A stretch of 64,000 bases of DNA from Bolinopsis microptera (GCF_026151205.1 NC_087079.1:2196028-2260027), one strand, 5' to 3'; shown: positions 25,584-36,405, counted from the first letter of the stretch. The notes: generated from the sequence alone by a model not told the origin. Numbers and translations: made by a program.

Positions 25584-26080
25584 ACCAAAACCCATAATCA
25601 TGGGTAGAGTGGACCGCTGCCAGTGTCTCTCTTTCCCAAACAAAAGGAAATGATATTAATTTGATTGACCGTTCTCAAATGCAAAATGATACCGAGAATG
25701 AAATCGGTCGCTCGCTTTTCCCATTCGTTCACGGCTTACGAATTGTAATAAGTTTCGATTGATTACATCAATCAGATGCTGTAAAAATCTCTTTGGGTTG
25801 CGTTCGGGTCGATACCTAGTATTTCGGGGTAAGGGTGGTAGTTATTACTTATTGAATTAGCTGAAGTTTATTGAATCTTTTTTTGCCGAGTACAGCTGCC
25901 TTTGGGTAGTTCTTCTTAATCTATTACAATTGTAAATGAATGGGAAAAGCGAGCGACCGATTTCATTCTCGGTATCATTTTGCATTTGAGAACGGTCAAT
26001 CAAATTAATATCATTTCCTTTTGTTTGGGAAAGAGAGACACTGGCAGCGGTCCACTCTACCCATGATTATGGGTTTTGGT
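25584..26080. mobile_element. long-TIR MITE, copy b
   Basis: Second copy of the 0.5-kb foldback element, forming the outer end of the right palindrome arm. It shares with copy a the ACCAAAACCC ends and an identical-looking central segment with TTTGGGTTGCGTTCGGGT. Confidence 0.8.
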
Positions 26081-26087
26081 CAAATAT

Positions 26088-26443
26088 ATATATATGTATG
26101 TATGTATCACGACAATCTATCGTAAAACAGGGGTTCTAGAAAACCCACTTCCCGATGCTCCTGAAACCAGAAACTTTTTTTGCAGTCGATTTGGTCAACG
26201 TCTAGACGCCCTAAAAAATTTCAGATCTCTAACTCAATTTTAACATGGTTTTTAAGGCACCTGAATATGGCGATTTTGGGTTTTTTACCGAATTTCGTAT
26301 AACAGTGCTGGCGAGTATTTTATGCAAATTTCTTAAAAATCTCAACATAACTATTTTTTATTCCTGTCATCTTTGACATCAAATTAGAATGTTTTGAATT
26401 AAAAATAAATCTGCTGAACGACTTCCGATGAGTCTTAATGCCT
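26088..26443. repeat. inverted copy of the palindrome centre
   Basis: This segment is the reverse complement of about 24183-24530, with similar divergence to the palindrome arms. The order of segments here (arm, MITE, centre) versus the left side (centre, arm, MITE) looks circularly permuted. The same parent sequence resumes at about 28190-28263, after an insertion. Confidence 0.7.
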
Positions 26444-28189
26444 GAAAAACTCGTGCCGGAGGAGGCGGCCTTCGGCCGGAGTGCACGCTTCGCGTGCACA
26501 AAAGAGGCTTCCGACGAGTACCAAAGGGGTTATAGTAGTAAAGGGGGTATATATACATATCACCGGAGACTCGCGGGCGGAACAAAATATTGCACGCGCA
26601 CGCGCGTGCAATATTTCATATGTCCCCGAGGGCGCTAGCCCGAGGAGGACATATTTTCGTATAGCACGGAGGGCCCATCGGGCCCGAGTGCTATACGATT
26701 TTTCCGCCCGCGGGTCGAGGTGATGTGGATTATATCCACCAGCGTGAGCTTTTTCTTACAGATATTAGTTTTTACTTTAGTTTCTTCAAGAGATCCTTTT
26801 TTAATTTAGTTTCACTTTTACTTTCAACATGTTTCTAATACGATAGTTCCGCCCTCGAGGCGAGGAATGATATCGTGTATATCCATCAGCGGGCGTTTAT
26901 CACGAAGCTTCAGTTTGCAACAATCACAGCAAATTAATGTACAAGATTTCAGAAAAGTTACGAAAAAATCATGTTGCTTTTGGTTTAAGATGTAAAACAG
27001 GCCAAAATGACTGACTATAGAACGAAAAACCGGCTGCTATCAAACAATGTTTCAGCTCATTGTTTCATGTACATATAATTTTATTGTAAACAATCAAAAT
27101 ATAGGCCCTCTCTCCCTGAATCTCCTTATCTCCTTCTCTCCCTCTCTCACTCTCTCACTCTCTCCCTATCTTCCTTTCTCCTTCTCCCACTCTCCTTACC
27201 TCCCTCTCTCCCTCTATCCCTCTCTCTTTATCTCCATCTCTCCTCATCTCCCTCTCTCCTCCTCTCCCTCTCTTTCTCTCCCTCTCTACTTCTCTACCTC
27301 TCTCCCTCCCTGGAACCAGAACAAGCACCGCCAGTCGCCACAGAGCAGCTGCTACTTATACCACGTGAGTTGTCATTATCAGTTACCAGGGTAACCAGGG
27401 TTACCCAGGTAACCAGTTACTAGAGTTTCTGTAGCAGCTACTGAGTGACTGGACAATCAAAAGTAGTAACCCAGAGAGCTCGAGATCACAGTCTGATCAT
27501 GGACAATGGACATTGAATATGAAAGTTAAAGATCAAATTTATAACATCAATTTAAATGGCAGTTTCAAAACAAAAACAGGGCAAAATATCTTTTGGGAAC
27601 ATAATAGAATAACACGTAAAATGTCGGCCTAAATTTCAAGGTTTATCAACTGAAATAGTGAACTGAAAATGGTAAACACAAAACAATTATCGACACTAAT
27701 GGATATCACAGGCTTAGACTTAACGTCTCCACGAATTTGGTAACCATAGTAACAGTGTGTCACGTGTTAATTATGAGCCAATCATGGCAATCTGCGTGAA
27801 AACTGATATGATATAGCATCCGATATAACATAAGGTGACTGGTGAGCTCACAGTTCAGAGTTGATACATTCTTTAAATCCACATATTTCCGTGGGAACTA
27901 TTAAAGTGTACTGTGTAGTGTGTAAGTGTGGATCAATCACACTGTTCAGTGTTCAGATTTCATGTCATCTGCTCACGAGATGTATCATCAGCGAGATGTA
28001 TCATCAGGAGACGATACAGAAACTGAAAATATTTTAGAGAACTCCGGGCTATATTGCTACTGGTCAAATTAAATGTCACTTGTTAGCGGGCTATATCATG
28101 AGCGGGCTGTAGAGATATCGGGCCCTTTGACAGCGGGCTGGTGAGAGCCCGCTATGCGAAAAAGCGCACGCTGGTGGATATAATAGTAA
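26444..28189. mobile_element. hairpin-rich insertion inside the palindromic repeat
   Basis: The parent repeat is interrupted here. The insert carries consecutive near-perfect hairpins: GTGCACGC-TTC-GCGTGCAC (about 26480-26498), ATTGCACGCG/CGCGTGCAAT (about 26589-26612), TGTCC/GGACA around GGCGCTAGCC (about 26620-26650), and CGTATAGCAC/GTGCTATACG around GGGCCC (about 26658-26697). TATATCCACCAGCG at about 26732 is inverted as CGCTGGTGGATATA at about 28168, marking possible internal ends. A CT-rich tract fills 27100-27310. No transposase was found, so the class is unknown. Confidence 0.5.
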
Positions 28190-28263
28190 AGGGGGTACAA
28201 TAGTAAAGGGGGTACATAGTATACCCCCAATAAAGACACCGCTCGTGCTTGCCAGCACTGTGA

Positions 28264-30230
28264 TAACTCTTAGGAATTAATATCCGATGACACGGATTTA
28301 CTAATTTGAACAGTCACTGCGGGTGGTTGATTAGTTAATCGCACAAATTTTTAACTCAAAAACTGTTATGTACGTGACAGTAATTTGTTAAACGTATTTG
28401 GTGAGAAGACGAAGCCTCACTTTACGACATACTGTGTCTGGCTATTAAGTCCAATAGACTTGAAATAAAGGATTTAAGGGTAACCTGTTTACCAGCAATT
28501 ATAATTTTCCTTTGTAAAAATAATTATCTAGTCGTCTCCCTTCATAACATTTAGTTACTTGGCGGCGCTCAGCATGTCATTCCGCCGAATCTTTATCATT
28601 TATTCGGCGAAACATAATAATTCGGTTTATGAACATAATAGCCTGGGGTCCTCAGATAAAACATTTAGGTGCATTCCCTTACCAATTCCATGAGAGTACT
28701 GATCACTTTAGTGGGAGCTTAAGTCATCGGTACCTTCAAGGATAATTGCAAAGATAATTGCTGACAAAAAGATTATTTGTAAATCCTGTATTTGGTTACA
28801 ATGTCAATATGGTAGTTTTTACAAACTAGATTACCATTGACGGATGTTACTCGTCTAAATTTCTTCGAAGTAGCGCGCGCCGCTTTCTTCTCGAAATAAC
28901 AAGAGCTACGAAGTAGCGCGCGCCGGGCCAGATCATTAACAATGGTCAATATTACCATATAGGGCAGGATTAAATTTTTAGCTACATATAGTAGGCCGGG
29001 GGTGCACGATAAAAATAAACTTGCTCGGATTTTAAAAATTTTTGTACCATTGTCATGTTTTCTAGAGACTGTGAGAATTTTCACAATACCAAATTTGTCA
29101 TACCTTTTTGAAAAGATTAGTGAGTTTTGCCTAGAGGTGCCATATTTGATGGTGCGCGGCTGGCGGCTTTTGGAGCAAAATTAGCTGTAAACGTCGCGTA
29201 ATTTGACCAAATTCGTTGATTTTTGTCATATTATTTTGTCATACGTTGTATGACCCGCCGCGCACGAAGTGCGCGCGGCTCCCCCTGTATCGTCAGGACG
29301 ATAAAGGGACCATAGTGAAACGACCGTGGGAGTTGCAACGTGATACAAATATTATTCGGATCGGATGTATCTTTGGTTCCTTGAATGAGATCATAATTGA
29401 AAATTGCTTTTAAAAAATCATCATACAGTCGGTACGCGCGGCTCACTATCGATGTTTCTGGGCCGCGCTCAGCCTGTCATTCCGCCTAATTTCTATTGCA
29501 TGTTTATGAAAATGATATCCTTAGGTCCCCAGGTAAGATGCGCGTGCGTTACTGGGCCGCGCCGCGCACTTAATTATGCGTCTCGCAACCACAACTAGAT
29601 CGGCGAAATGCGCTACTAGGCCTTGCCGAACTGCGATGAATTGACATTCATCAATCAACCAATCAAAATTATAATAAAAAGCCATTCCCGGACTTTGACA
29701 TTTTGCAGTCAAAATTATATTAATAGGTTTAGTTAAGTATATTTGAAACTTTCCTATCATGTCAGGTGGAAATACCAAAACGACCTTTACAAATATTTAG
29801 CTGAGCTTAATTAGTCGACGGGGCTTCTCTGGGATTTAACATATCTTGAAGTAGCCTATCACCATGTCTTGACACACTGGTAAAGTAAAGTAAAAATTAT
29901 GACATCACATCATCACATATGTCTACAAAGTATCATTACATTGTCAACTGTATGGAAAAATATATCATACATATTTCTCCAGTCAAGCTTCATATACATT
30001 ATGTTACCAGTTACATACATTATCAACCAGCAAATGTCGAAATTCCCATAATGGAAAACCTCAAATTGATCAATTCTCGGAAGACAATTGACAGAATCAA
30101 TTATACATACATATGACTTTATTAACCCATATAATACCAACAACTCTAAATGTTCGAATTTTTTGATGAAATTTTGTTTCCTAAGCACTGAGGTACCAAC
30201 TCCGACGGTGCAATAATTATTTTGAAAAAA
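28264..30230. other. intergenic packed with short GC-rich repeats, no gene
   Basis: Members of three small families occur here. A TTACCTGGGG...CCCAGTAA-type element is present as minus-strand copies near 28557-28658 and 29452-29536. A TGACGGATG element lies at 28838-28948. A GTCATACGTTGTATGACCCG hairpin element begins near 29236. Short frames near 29.2-29.6 kb fall inside these repeats and are not genes. Confidence 0.55.
28838..28948 (+). mobile_element. TGACGGATG SINE/MITE-like element, copy 1
   Basis: A ~111-bp unit running from TGACGGATGTTACTCGTC to CATTAACAATGGTCA. Both flanks end or begin with ATTACCAT (10-bp duplication with one mismatch). A near-identical copy at 58405-58523 is flanked by a perfect 11-bp duplication, and a shorter relative lies near 59129-59190. 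The interior has the twice-repeated GAAGTAGCGCGCGCCG. Confidence 0.65.
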
Positions 30231-30240
30231 TTTATATTTT

Positions 30241-30420
30241 TTATAGCTTTTTCGACCCGTACTTTTAAAAGTTCATTGTTGGAGCTTGCGTTTTTGGAAC
30301 ATTGCATCGTACTTTTAAAAGTACATCATATTTGAATGATGTACTTTTAAAAGCACGGGTTTAATAAATAATGTACTTTTAAAAGTACGGGTTTAATGAA
30401 TAGTGTACTTCTGGAGGTAC
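30241..30420. repeat. cluster of GTACTTTTAAAAGTAC palindromes (left)
   Basis: Four exact or near-exact copies of the 16-bp perfect palindrome GTACTTTTAAAAGTAC, plus a partial one, lie about 30-50 bp apart, just before the coiled-coil minisatellite. A second cluster lies at 32640-32770, with one more copy near 33099-33115. Confidence 0.85.
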
Positions 30421-30689
30421 GTTACTTAATTAGGAAAGAAGAAGAATTAAACAGAAACTCAGGGTCAGATAATAAAACTAAAAGCCCTTGTCAGAATGGC
30501 TGAATAAAATTTAAACAATACCATACAAAATTTAAGTGGTACACTAAACAAATCATGATGGTGGGAACAGCTATACTTATAAACTACTATCATAATTCCA
30601 TTTACCAATTTACTAGAATTTTACGAAAGTTTTCAGGTTTTGTGCTTTTTACTCTAACTGATGATAAGGCTCACAACTTAAAGAATACC

Positions 30690-31735
30690 TAAAATGGTGA
30701 GAATGAGAAGAGAGTAGCAGAAGCTGAGAAAGTTTTAGAGGAACAGAAGAGAGTAGCAGAAGCTGAGAGAGTTCTAGAGGAGCAGAAGAGAGTAGCAGAA
30801 GCTGAGCGTATTCTAGAGGAGCAGAAGAGAGTAGCAGAAGCTGAGAAAATTCTAGAGGAGCATAAGAGAGCAGTAGAAGCTGAGAGATTTCTAGAGGAGC
30901 AGAAGAAGGTAGCAGAAGCTGAGCGTATTCTAGAGGAACAGAAGAGAGTAGCAGAAGCTGAGCGTATTCTAGAGGAACAGAAGAGATTAGCAGAAGCTGA
31001 GAGAGTAAGAGAGTTCTAGAGGAGCAGAAGAAGGTAGCAGAAGCTGAGCCAGACGCTTTTCACAACTTAAAGAATACCTATAATGGTGAGAATGAGAAGA
31101 GAGTAGCAGAAGCTGAGAAAGTTCTAGAGGAACAGAAGAGAGTAGCAGAAGCTGAGAGAGTTCTAGAGGAGCAGAAGAGAGTAGCAGAAGCTGAGAGAGT
31201 TCTAGAGGAGCAGAAGAAGGTAGCAGAAGCTGAGCGTATTCTAGAGGAGCAGGAGAGAGTAGCAGAAGCTGAGAAAGTTCTAGAGGAGCAGGAGAGAGTA
31301 GCAGAAGCTGAGAGAGTTCTAGAGGAACAGAAGAGAGTAGCAGAAGCTGAGAGAGTCTAGAGGAACAGAAGAGAGTAGCAGAAGCTGAGCCTATTCTAGA
31401 GGAACAGAAGAGAGTAGCAAAAGCTGAGAGAGTTCTAGAGGAACAGAAGAGAGTAGCAGAAGCTGAGAGAGTCTAGAGGAACAGAAGAGAGTAGCAGAAG
31501 CTGAGAAAGTTCTAGAGGAGCAGGAGAGAGTAGCAGAAGCTGAGAGAGTCTAGAGGAACAGAAGAGAGTAGCAGAAGCTGAGAAAGTTCTGGAGGAGCAG
31601 GAGAGAGTAGCAGAGGCTGAGACAATTCTAGAGGAACAGAAGAGAGTAGCAGAGGCTGAGACAATTCTAGAGGAGCAGAACAACTCAGCTGAGGAAATGC
31701 ATAGACTACAAGGAAAGGAATCTTATGTTGGAACA
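30690..31735 (+). pseudogene. decaying coiled-coil minisatellite (39-bp unit)
   Basis: About 25 copies of a 39-bp unit encode on the + strand a 13-residue repeat, EKRVAEAERVLEE-like, rich in Glu, Lys, Arg, Ala and with Val/Leu spaced as in coiled coils. The frame is open from about 30687 to 31019. It is then shifted by an AGTAAGAG insertion, and later by single-base losses (GAGAGTTCTAG versus GAGAGTCTAG) that create stops. A lead-in block (ACAACTTAAAGAATACCT) occurs twice, near 30670 and 31060, showing internal segmental duplication. The first copy of the lead-in carries a TAA where the second has TAT. The array ends in a unique segment and a stop near 31745. No start exon was identified. It is either a degraded gene or an expressed exon with alternative frames. 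Serine/leucine-rich minus-strand frames are shadows. Confidence 0.6.
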
Positions 31736-31825
31736 GCAGATTGCTGATGGCACACAATCATGTCAGTATTTAATAGTAAACATACATCGGGATTAGGATA
31801 CCAGTTACAAGATCTAGGATTGTAA

Positions 31826-32427
31826 ACATTAAGCGGGGGAGGGGGGATCAGGTACCAAGTGCCGTACGTGACGTCGACTAGGTGCAACTTTGGAATTTAC
31901 AAAAAAGACCCATCCACCCCCTTCGCGGTACTAACTGTTTTTTTTCGGATAATATTTAGGACACCCACCCCTTTTGCGGTACTAACTGTTGAGAAATCAC
32001 GGTACTGACTGTGTCTTGGTATATAAAATAAGATACCCACCCATAAATTGCTTTAAACAGCTCATTAAACATTGGGAAATGGGCAAATTATACCCACTAT
32101 TTAATAGGGGTTTTGTTTTCAATGCAGTCGAATTAAATAATAAGTTACAAAAAAAGGAAAAAAAATAAAAAAACCCAAAAAAAAGGAAAAAAACCTCAAA
32201 ACCCAAAAAAAAAACCATTCCCAATATTGAAATTTGAGGTAAAATGGATTTTTTGGGGTTGGACACCCCCTTAGTACCTTGTACTAACTGATTTTCTGGG
32301 AAATGAGCAGCAGACCCACCACTTAGTACAAATGTACTAACTGTGTTTTGGAAGAAAATATGACCCACCCCCCCCCCCCCCAACGTCACGTACGATTCTG
32401 ACCTTATGATCCCCCCCCCCCCCCGCA
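31826..32427. mobile_element. G/C-run-ended TIR element
   Basis: Ends are inverted: GCGGGGGAGGGGGGATCAGG at the left and its counterpart (poly-C followed by GC) at the right, with the second inverted motif CGTACGTGACGT inside both. The interior has several CACCCAC...GTACTAACTG segments in both orientations. No coding capacity. The 154-codon minus frame across it is an artefact of G-runs. Confidence 0.6.
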
Positions 32428-32639
32428 TTAACTCATTAAGAAAGAGTATATTAAAAGCCACTCTGGAAGACGTGGAATAACCGAGTGAAAACGTGGATCC
32501 TTCAAGATCGACTAAATCCCAGAAGTAACAACAAAAAGTTTTTGTTGTGACTTCCGTTCTGATTCAGAACAATTTACCTACCATTACAGTCTTACCGACA
32601 TTAATCATGCCAGCACACATTGTGTAGTCTATATAAACC

Positions 32640-33115
32640 TGTACTTTTAAAAGTACATTTTTCATGAAACCTGTCCTTTTAAAAGTACATCATTCGAAGA
32701 TAATGCACTTTTAAAAGTACGTACTTTTAAAAGTACATCATTGTCTAGAATGATGTACTTTTAAAAGTACACCCAATTTACATCTCAATTAGAGACAATT
32801 TATGATTTTTATGTCACCCCACATTATTGCCTATTTATTGCACAATCGTTTAGGCAATATCAAAAAACCAAATTTGGGATCCATCAAAGTTGGAGAATTG
32901 GCTGGTGGTACCGAGAATTTACCTTTTTTCAAAGTACCATTTTTGACCACCTTTGCCAACATCCTATAAATTTCTTGCTTTTTTTAACAATCTGGTCAGG
33001 GTGTTAAAATCATCAGCAGACCTTTTCTAACCTAATGCAAAAAACTGTATCAAAAAATATTTGTCATGAGACAAGTTAGGTCACTGTTTATGAACCGTAC
33101 TTTTAAAAGTACCGT
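32640..33115. repeat. cluster of GTACTTTTAAAAGTAC palindromes (right)
   Basis: Five copies of the 16-bp palindrome or one-mismatch variants occur at about 32641, 32671, 32704, 32720 and 32755; two of them are head to tail. A sixth is near 33100. Together with the left cluster they bracket the coiled-coil minisatellite and the G-run element. Confidence 0.85.
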
Positions 33116-33499
33116 GGAAGAATATGGGTTAAGAGTACATGTTATTCTCTACCTGAAGTTAATAATTAGTTACATTATTAGCTATTTTAAATAGAACAAT
33201 ATTAATAGCAACGTGAGAAACTGGTGAAGGAGCCTTTGGTAAAAACAGATTCGGAAAAGTCAATGCGGCACTCGGTCCTCGGTATTTTCGTCGGTATATT
33301 GTCCATTATCTGCCTTCTGCTTTCATAGTTTCAACAATAGTGAGTTCTAAATATACAGCTCCTAACCGACTTTGTATGAATGACTGAAATACCTGAGAAT
33401 CCGCATTCCTATAACTCAAAAGCATGAGTAACTCGTGATAGTATGATGTCGACTCGACTTAGGGCGGCTTCAACGTCCGAACAGAGATAGTTTTTTTCC

Positions 33500-34009
33500 A
33501 AATCTGTCTATCCATCATGAGTTTGTTAATCTCCTTGCTGTCGTCAAGCCCCGTGTCCTTCCGAGGATGTCAATAAATGTGAGGTGTGGTCTTCCCCTTC
33601 GACGATGTCCTTGAAGGGGTTCCCAGAAGAGAAGTTGATGACTCAATAGTTCTTCATGTCTGGCTAAATGGCCTGCGAGTCTCATCCTCCGTACAGCTAT
33701 CTTATCAGATGCTCTGATGAGGTGTCCATACACCTTGGCGTTAGTCTGCCGCTCTTTCCAGTCTATGTTAAGCGCCATCCTCAGCATTCTCGTATAACAT
33801 CCATCAATACGTTTTGCGAGGGTCTGGCTGACAGTCCATGTTTCAGAGCCATATAGAAGGATGGACTCAACTGTAGCCAGGAACAGTCGTATCTTGAGAT
33901 CTCTACGCATATCCGACTTCCATACAAGCTTCATCTGGTGACACGCTCCCCATGCCTTAGCTTTCCTCACTTCGAAGTCCTTCTCCGAACTTTTCATTCT
34001 ACTACCCAT
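33500..34009 (-). pseudogene. non-LTR retrotransposon fragment (RT C-terminus)
   Basis: The minus-strand translation has the C-terminal part of LINE reverse transcriptases: LLYGSETWTV, followed by a basic region (RRMRLAGHLAR) and HRRRGRPHLTF. The open part ends at 33515. Homology appears to continue one frame away (MMDRQIWKK) toward 33460, which indicates a frameshift. The 5' part with the RT catalytic motif is absent. This is a dead 5'-truncated copy. Confidence 0.85.
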
Positions 34010-34104
34010 ATATCGGATGTGTATTATGATGTATGATTCTTAAAAACTCTAAATTAAATTTGGCGCTCCTTCAAGCTTAAATCATTCACCTTACCTTTTG
34101 TATT

Positions 34105-34230
34105 TATCAAAGCTTTCTTTGGTTATCTCACTTCGAGTACCTCAATCGTGTCTTGTGCAGTGAAATCATTAATTGTTAACTGAAGAAAAAAATAGTCAAA
34201 ACACTAGACAATGAAATTTGTATAGGGTTG
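34105..34230. repeat. dispersed repeat also found at 62.7-63.6 kb
   Basis: TATCAAAGCTTTCTTTGG followed by a region with GTGTCTTGTGC and GAAGAAAAA matches segments near 62755-62885 and 63410-63550, with divergence. Function and class are unknown. Confidence 0.5.
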
Positions 34231-34642
34231 TCATGTGATCGCCACCCTAGCTTTAGCTTATTACTAATTAGTTACACATCCGATATTCAGTATTAATTGA
34301 ACTTCGCTGATTGGGTTGCATCACCTGATCTTAGCCAGATTAGAGTGGTCATCGGTGCAGAAAAACCATGTAAACTGGTAGTCAAAAATCAAAACCCTGA
34401 TTTACCATTAAATTTCTCCTTGTCCCAAACTGTATGGTAAATCGGGTGAAAAAAGGAACAAGAAGCTGCTTAAGAAAAACGTTATCATTGTGATAACATT
34501 TCTGCCAATTCAATTTTGGGTACAGTAAGAATTAATGATCTTATCATTCAATATTCAGGAAGATTTTACTATGTTAAGATTTCAACACTGAAGTTAAAAG
34601 ACCCTAAAATGCTGAACATGAAGTGAAGAATTCTGCACTGCA

Positions 34643-34671
34643 ATGAATAGCAGTTCTCTCGAAATCAGTGT
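34643..34671 (+). CDS. CERK: CERK exon 1 (candidate start)
   Basis: ATG followed by NSSSLEIS and a GTATGT donor at 34672. It ends in phase 2, which fits exon 2. It is chosen because it is the nearest upstream ATG exon with a matching phase. There is no homology support for so short a segment, so the true start could lie elsewhere. Confidence 0.45.
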
Positions 34672-34804
34672 GTATGTAATCAAATCAATCTTATCAACTT
34701 CATCCTAAACAAGAGGAGATAGTTTAGTTGAGATTTATTTTGTTACAATTTATTATAGATAAACTGTAATATTGGGTAAATGCAACTGCTTAATCCCCCT
34801 TTAG

Positions 34805-34893
34805 GCCGAGTGGCTCCTTGCTAAATGGAATATCTCCTCCCACCAAACTTGATATGAGATATTCTTCATCCTCTAGCAGTGGGACCTCCACAT
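34805..34893 (+). CDS. CERK: CERK exon 2
   Basis: A strong acceptor (ATCCCCCTTTAG) precedes a phase-2 start, and a GTGAGC donor follows in phase 1. It encodes a Ser-rich stretch (PSGSLLNGISPP... SSSSSSGTST). N-terminal low-complexity sequence is not conserved in CERK, so support rests on splice signals and phase. Confidence 0.6.
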
Positions 34894-35070
34894 GTGAGCT
34901 TGTTTTATTTCTTAATCAGAAATAGTTAAAATTTGTTTGTATGTAAGCTGAGCAGATAACTCCAATAACAAATAAGTCTAATGTAGTGGAATATTTGATA
35001 TTTTCCTAGCTAGTAGTCGGAATGTCTGGAGCCAAATTTTGTGACAATTTTGATTCACTATAATATATAA

Positions 35071-35410
35071 GTATCTAAGTATCTAACTATCTAACTATCT
35101 AACTATCTAACTATCTAACTATCTAACTATCTACTATCTAACTATCTAACTATCTAACTATCTAACTATCTAACTATCTACTATCTAACTATCTAACTAT
35201 CTAACTATCTAACTATCTAACTATCTAACTATCTAACTATCTAACTATCTAACTATCTAACTATCTAACTATCTAACTATCTAACTATCTAACTATCTAA
35301 CTATCTAACTATCTAACTATCTAACTATCTAACTATCTAAGATCTGACTATCTAACTATCTAAGTAACTAACTATCTAACTATCTAACTATCTAAGATCT
35401 GACTGTCTAA
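35071..35410 (+). repeat. CTAACTAT octamer array just upstream of CERK exon 3
   Basis: About 40 copies of the octamer CTAACTAT, with a few 7-base units and GATCTGACT variants at the exon-proximal end, run to within about 15 bp of the exon 3 acceptor (35422-35423). Each unit contains CTAAC, which fits the metazoan branch-point pattern yUnAy. The array is thus a reiterated candidate branch point. Confidence 0.9.
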
Positions 35411-35423
35411 ACCAAACCCGCAG

Positions 35424-35551
35424 TTGACCACGAGACAGCCACTACAGCCTCAACACCGGCTACTCTGAACTCAGATTATGCAATACCAGTAGTTCCTGGA
35501 CCGAGCAGTTTAGTGACCATATCAGGCATTTCTACCACTCAAACCACCCAG
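35424..35551 (+). CDS. CERK: CERK exon 3
   Basis: Acceptor CCCGCAG, donor CCAG|GTTAAC. Phase 1 to 0, open throughout, encoding a Thr/Ser/Pro-rich segment (DHETATTASTPATLNS...). It belongs to the variable N-terminus. The donor sequence is itself duplicated downstream near 35592. Confidence 0.65.
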
Positions 35552-35630
35552 GTTAACTTAACTAACTTACCAACTAACTAACTAACTAACCAGGTTAACT
35601 TAACTAACTAACTAACTAACTAAGTAAACT
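35545..35630 (+). repeat. duplicated exon 3 donor and CTAA repeat
   Basis: CCAGGTTAACTTAACTAACT occurs at the true donor (35548) and again about 40 bp downstream. The two are separated and followed by runs of (CTAA)n. This is a two-copy version of the junction amplification seen elsewhere in the gene. Confidence 0.75.
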
Positions 35631-35714
35631 CTTATTTAACTGAATTTCGGGAGTCTGGTAGATATTTACCCCCCGGGGGTATATAATAATTTAGACCTTA
35701 TGTCAATATATCAA

Positions 35715-35800
35715 TACTATTGCCCAACTATTACCATTGCCCAACTATTACCATTGCCCAACTATTACCATTGCCCAACTATGCAACTATTAATAATATA
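35715..35800. repeat. 17-bp tandem repeat in CERK intron 3
   Basis: About four copies of CCATTGCCCAACTATTA. It is not adjacent to a splice site. Confidence 0.8.
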
Positions 35801-35890
35801 TAGTTGGCATCGGTATTTCACTTTTTCTGTGCATAATCAAAGAATTTAAGGCCCATTTTGAACTTGATTTCCAATTAAAGAATTAATCAG

Positions 35891-35982
35891 ACATACGTTT
35901 TCGGACCATCGCCGATAGTTACTGTTGACGAAGATGAACTTCAGAAAGAATGTACCGGAATCATGCTGAGAAACGGGAAAAA
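35891..35982 (+). CDS. CERK: CERK exon 4 (start of PH-like region)
   Basis: Acceptor TTAATCAG, donor AAAAA|GTACAC. Phase 0 to 2. It encodes TYVFGPSPIVTVDEDELQ and then ECTGIMLRNGKK, which corresponds to the beginning of the CERK N-terminal lipid-binding/PH-like region. Joining to exon 5 gives NGKKCTDYKL, the position of the conserved Cys. Confidence 0.75.
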
Positions 35983-36405
35983 GTACACCAAGTTTTTCTA
36001 TTTTTTGTTCAAATTATAGTTGTTTATGTCAACAAATGTTCAGTTGATGTTCATAACTACTTAGCATAAATTTATTAGATAGCTAGAAGTATTCATTGAT
36101 AAGATAATGATACTATCTTCATATCTAGTTGGTACATATAATTTGTGATGTTACAACCTTGTGTCAGGTACAAAGTTTCACTCTCACTGTTCTCACTAAC
36201 CTGGGAGAGGGAGAGGAAAGCGAAGCGAATAGGAAAAAGTTCGTCAGAACCATTTTTTTCAATTTGCAATATAATCTTCTTTTATACATTAATTATATCT
36301 ATTTTCAATTAATGTTTTTCAACTGTAAATGTTCCAAATTTGACGATAAAATCTTTTAAAGATGTATCAAAATTAGAGGACCCTAATTTATTAAAACAAT
36401 GCAAG

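Larger units (their letters stand above)
22541..26080. repeat. 3.5-kb imperfect palindrome
   Basis: Left arm 22541-24081 and right arm 24526-26080 are reverse complements of each other with modest divergence and a few indels. Each arm consists of a ~500-bp MITE on the outside plus about 1.04 kb of other non-coding sequence. The 444-bp centre contains a TTTACCCCC(TTTACTA) tandem repeat (about 24121-24175) and a segment (24183-24525) that recurs inverted just outside the palindrome at about 26088-26443. No transposase-like frame is present. Confidence 0.8.

Noticed and set aside
31435-31757. Ser/Leu-rich minus-strand ORFs
   Set aside because: Antisense shadows of the coiled-coil minisatellite; the same 39-bp periodicity read in the opposite direction.
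31997-32461. 154-codon minus-strand ORF
   Set aside because: It lies within a TIR element with G/C-run ends, and low-complexity Phe and Gly stretches come from poly-A/T and poly-C tracts.
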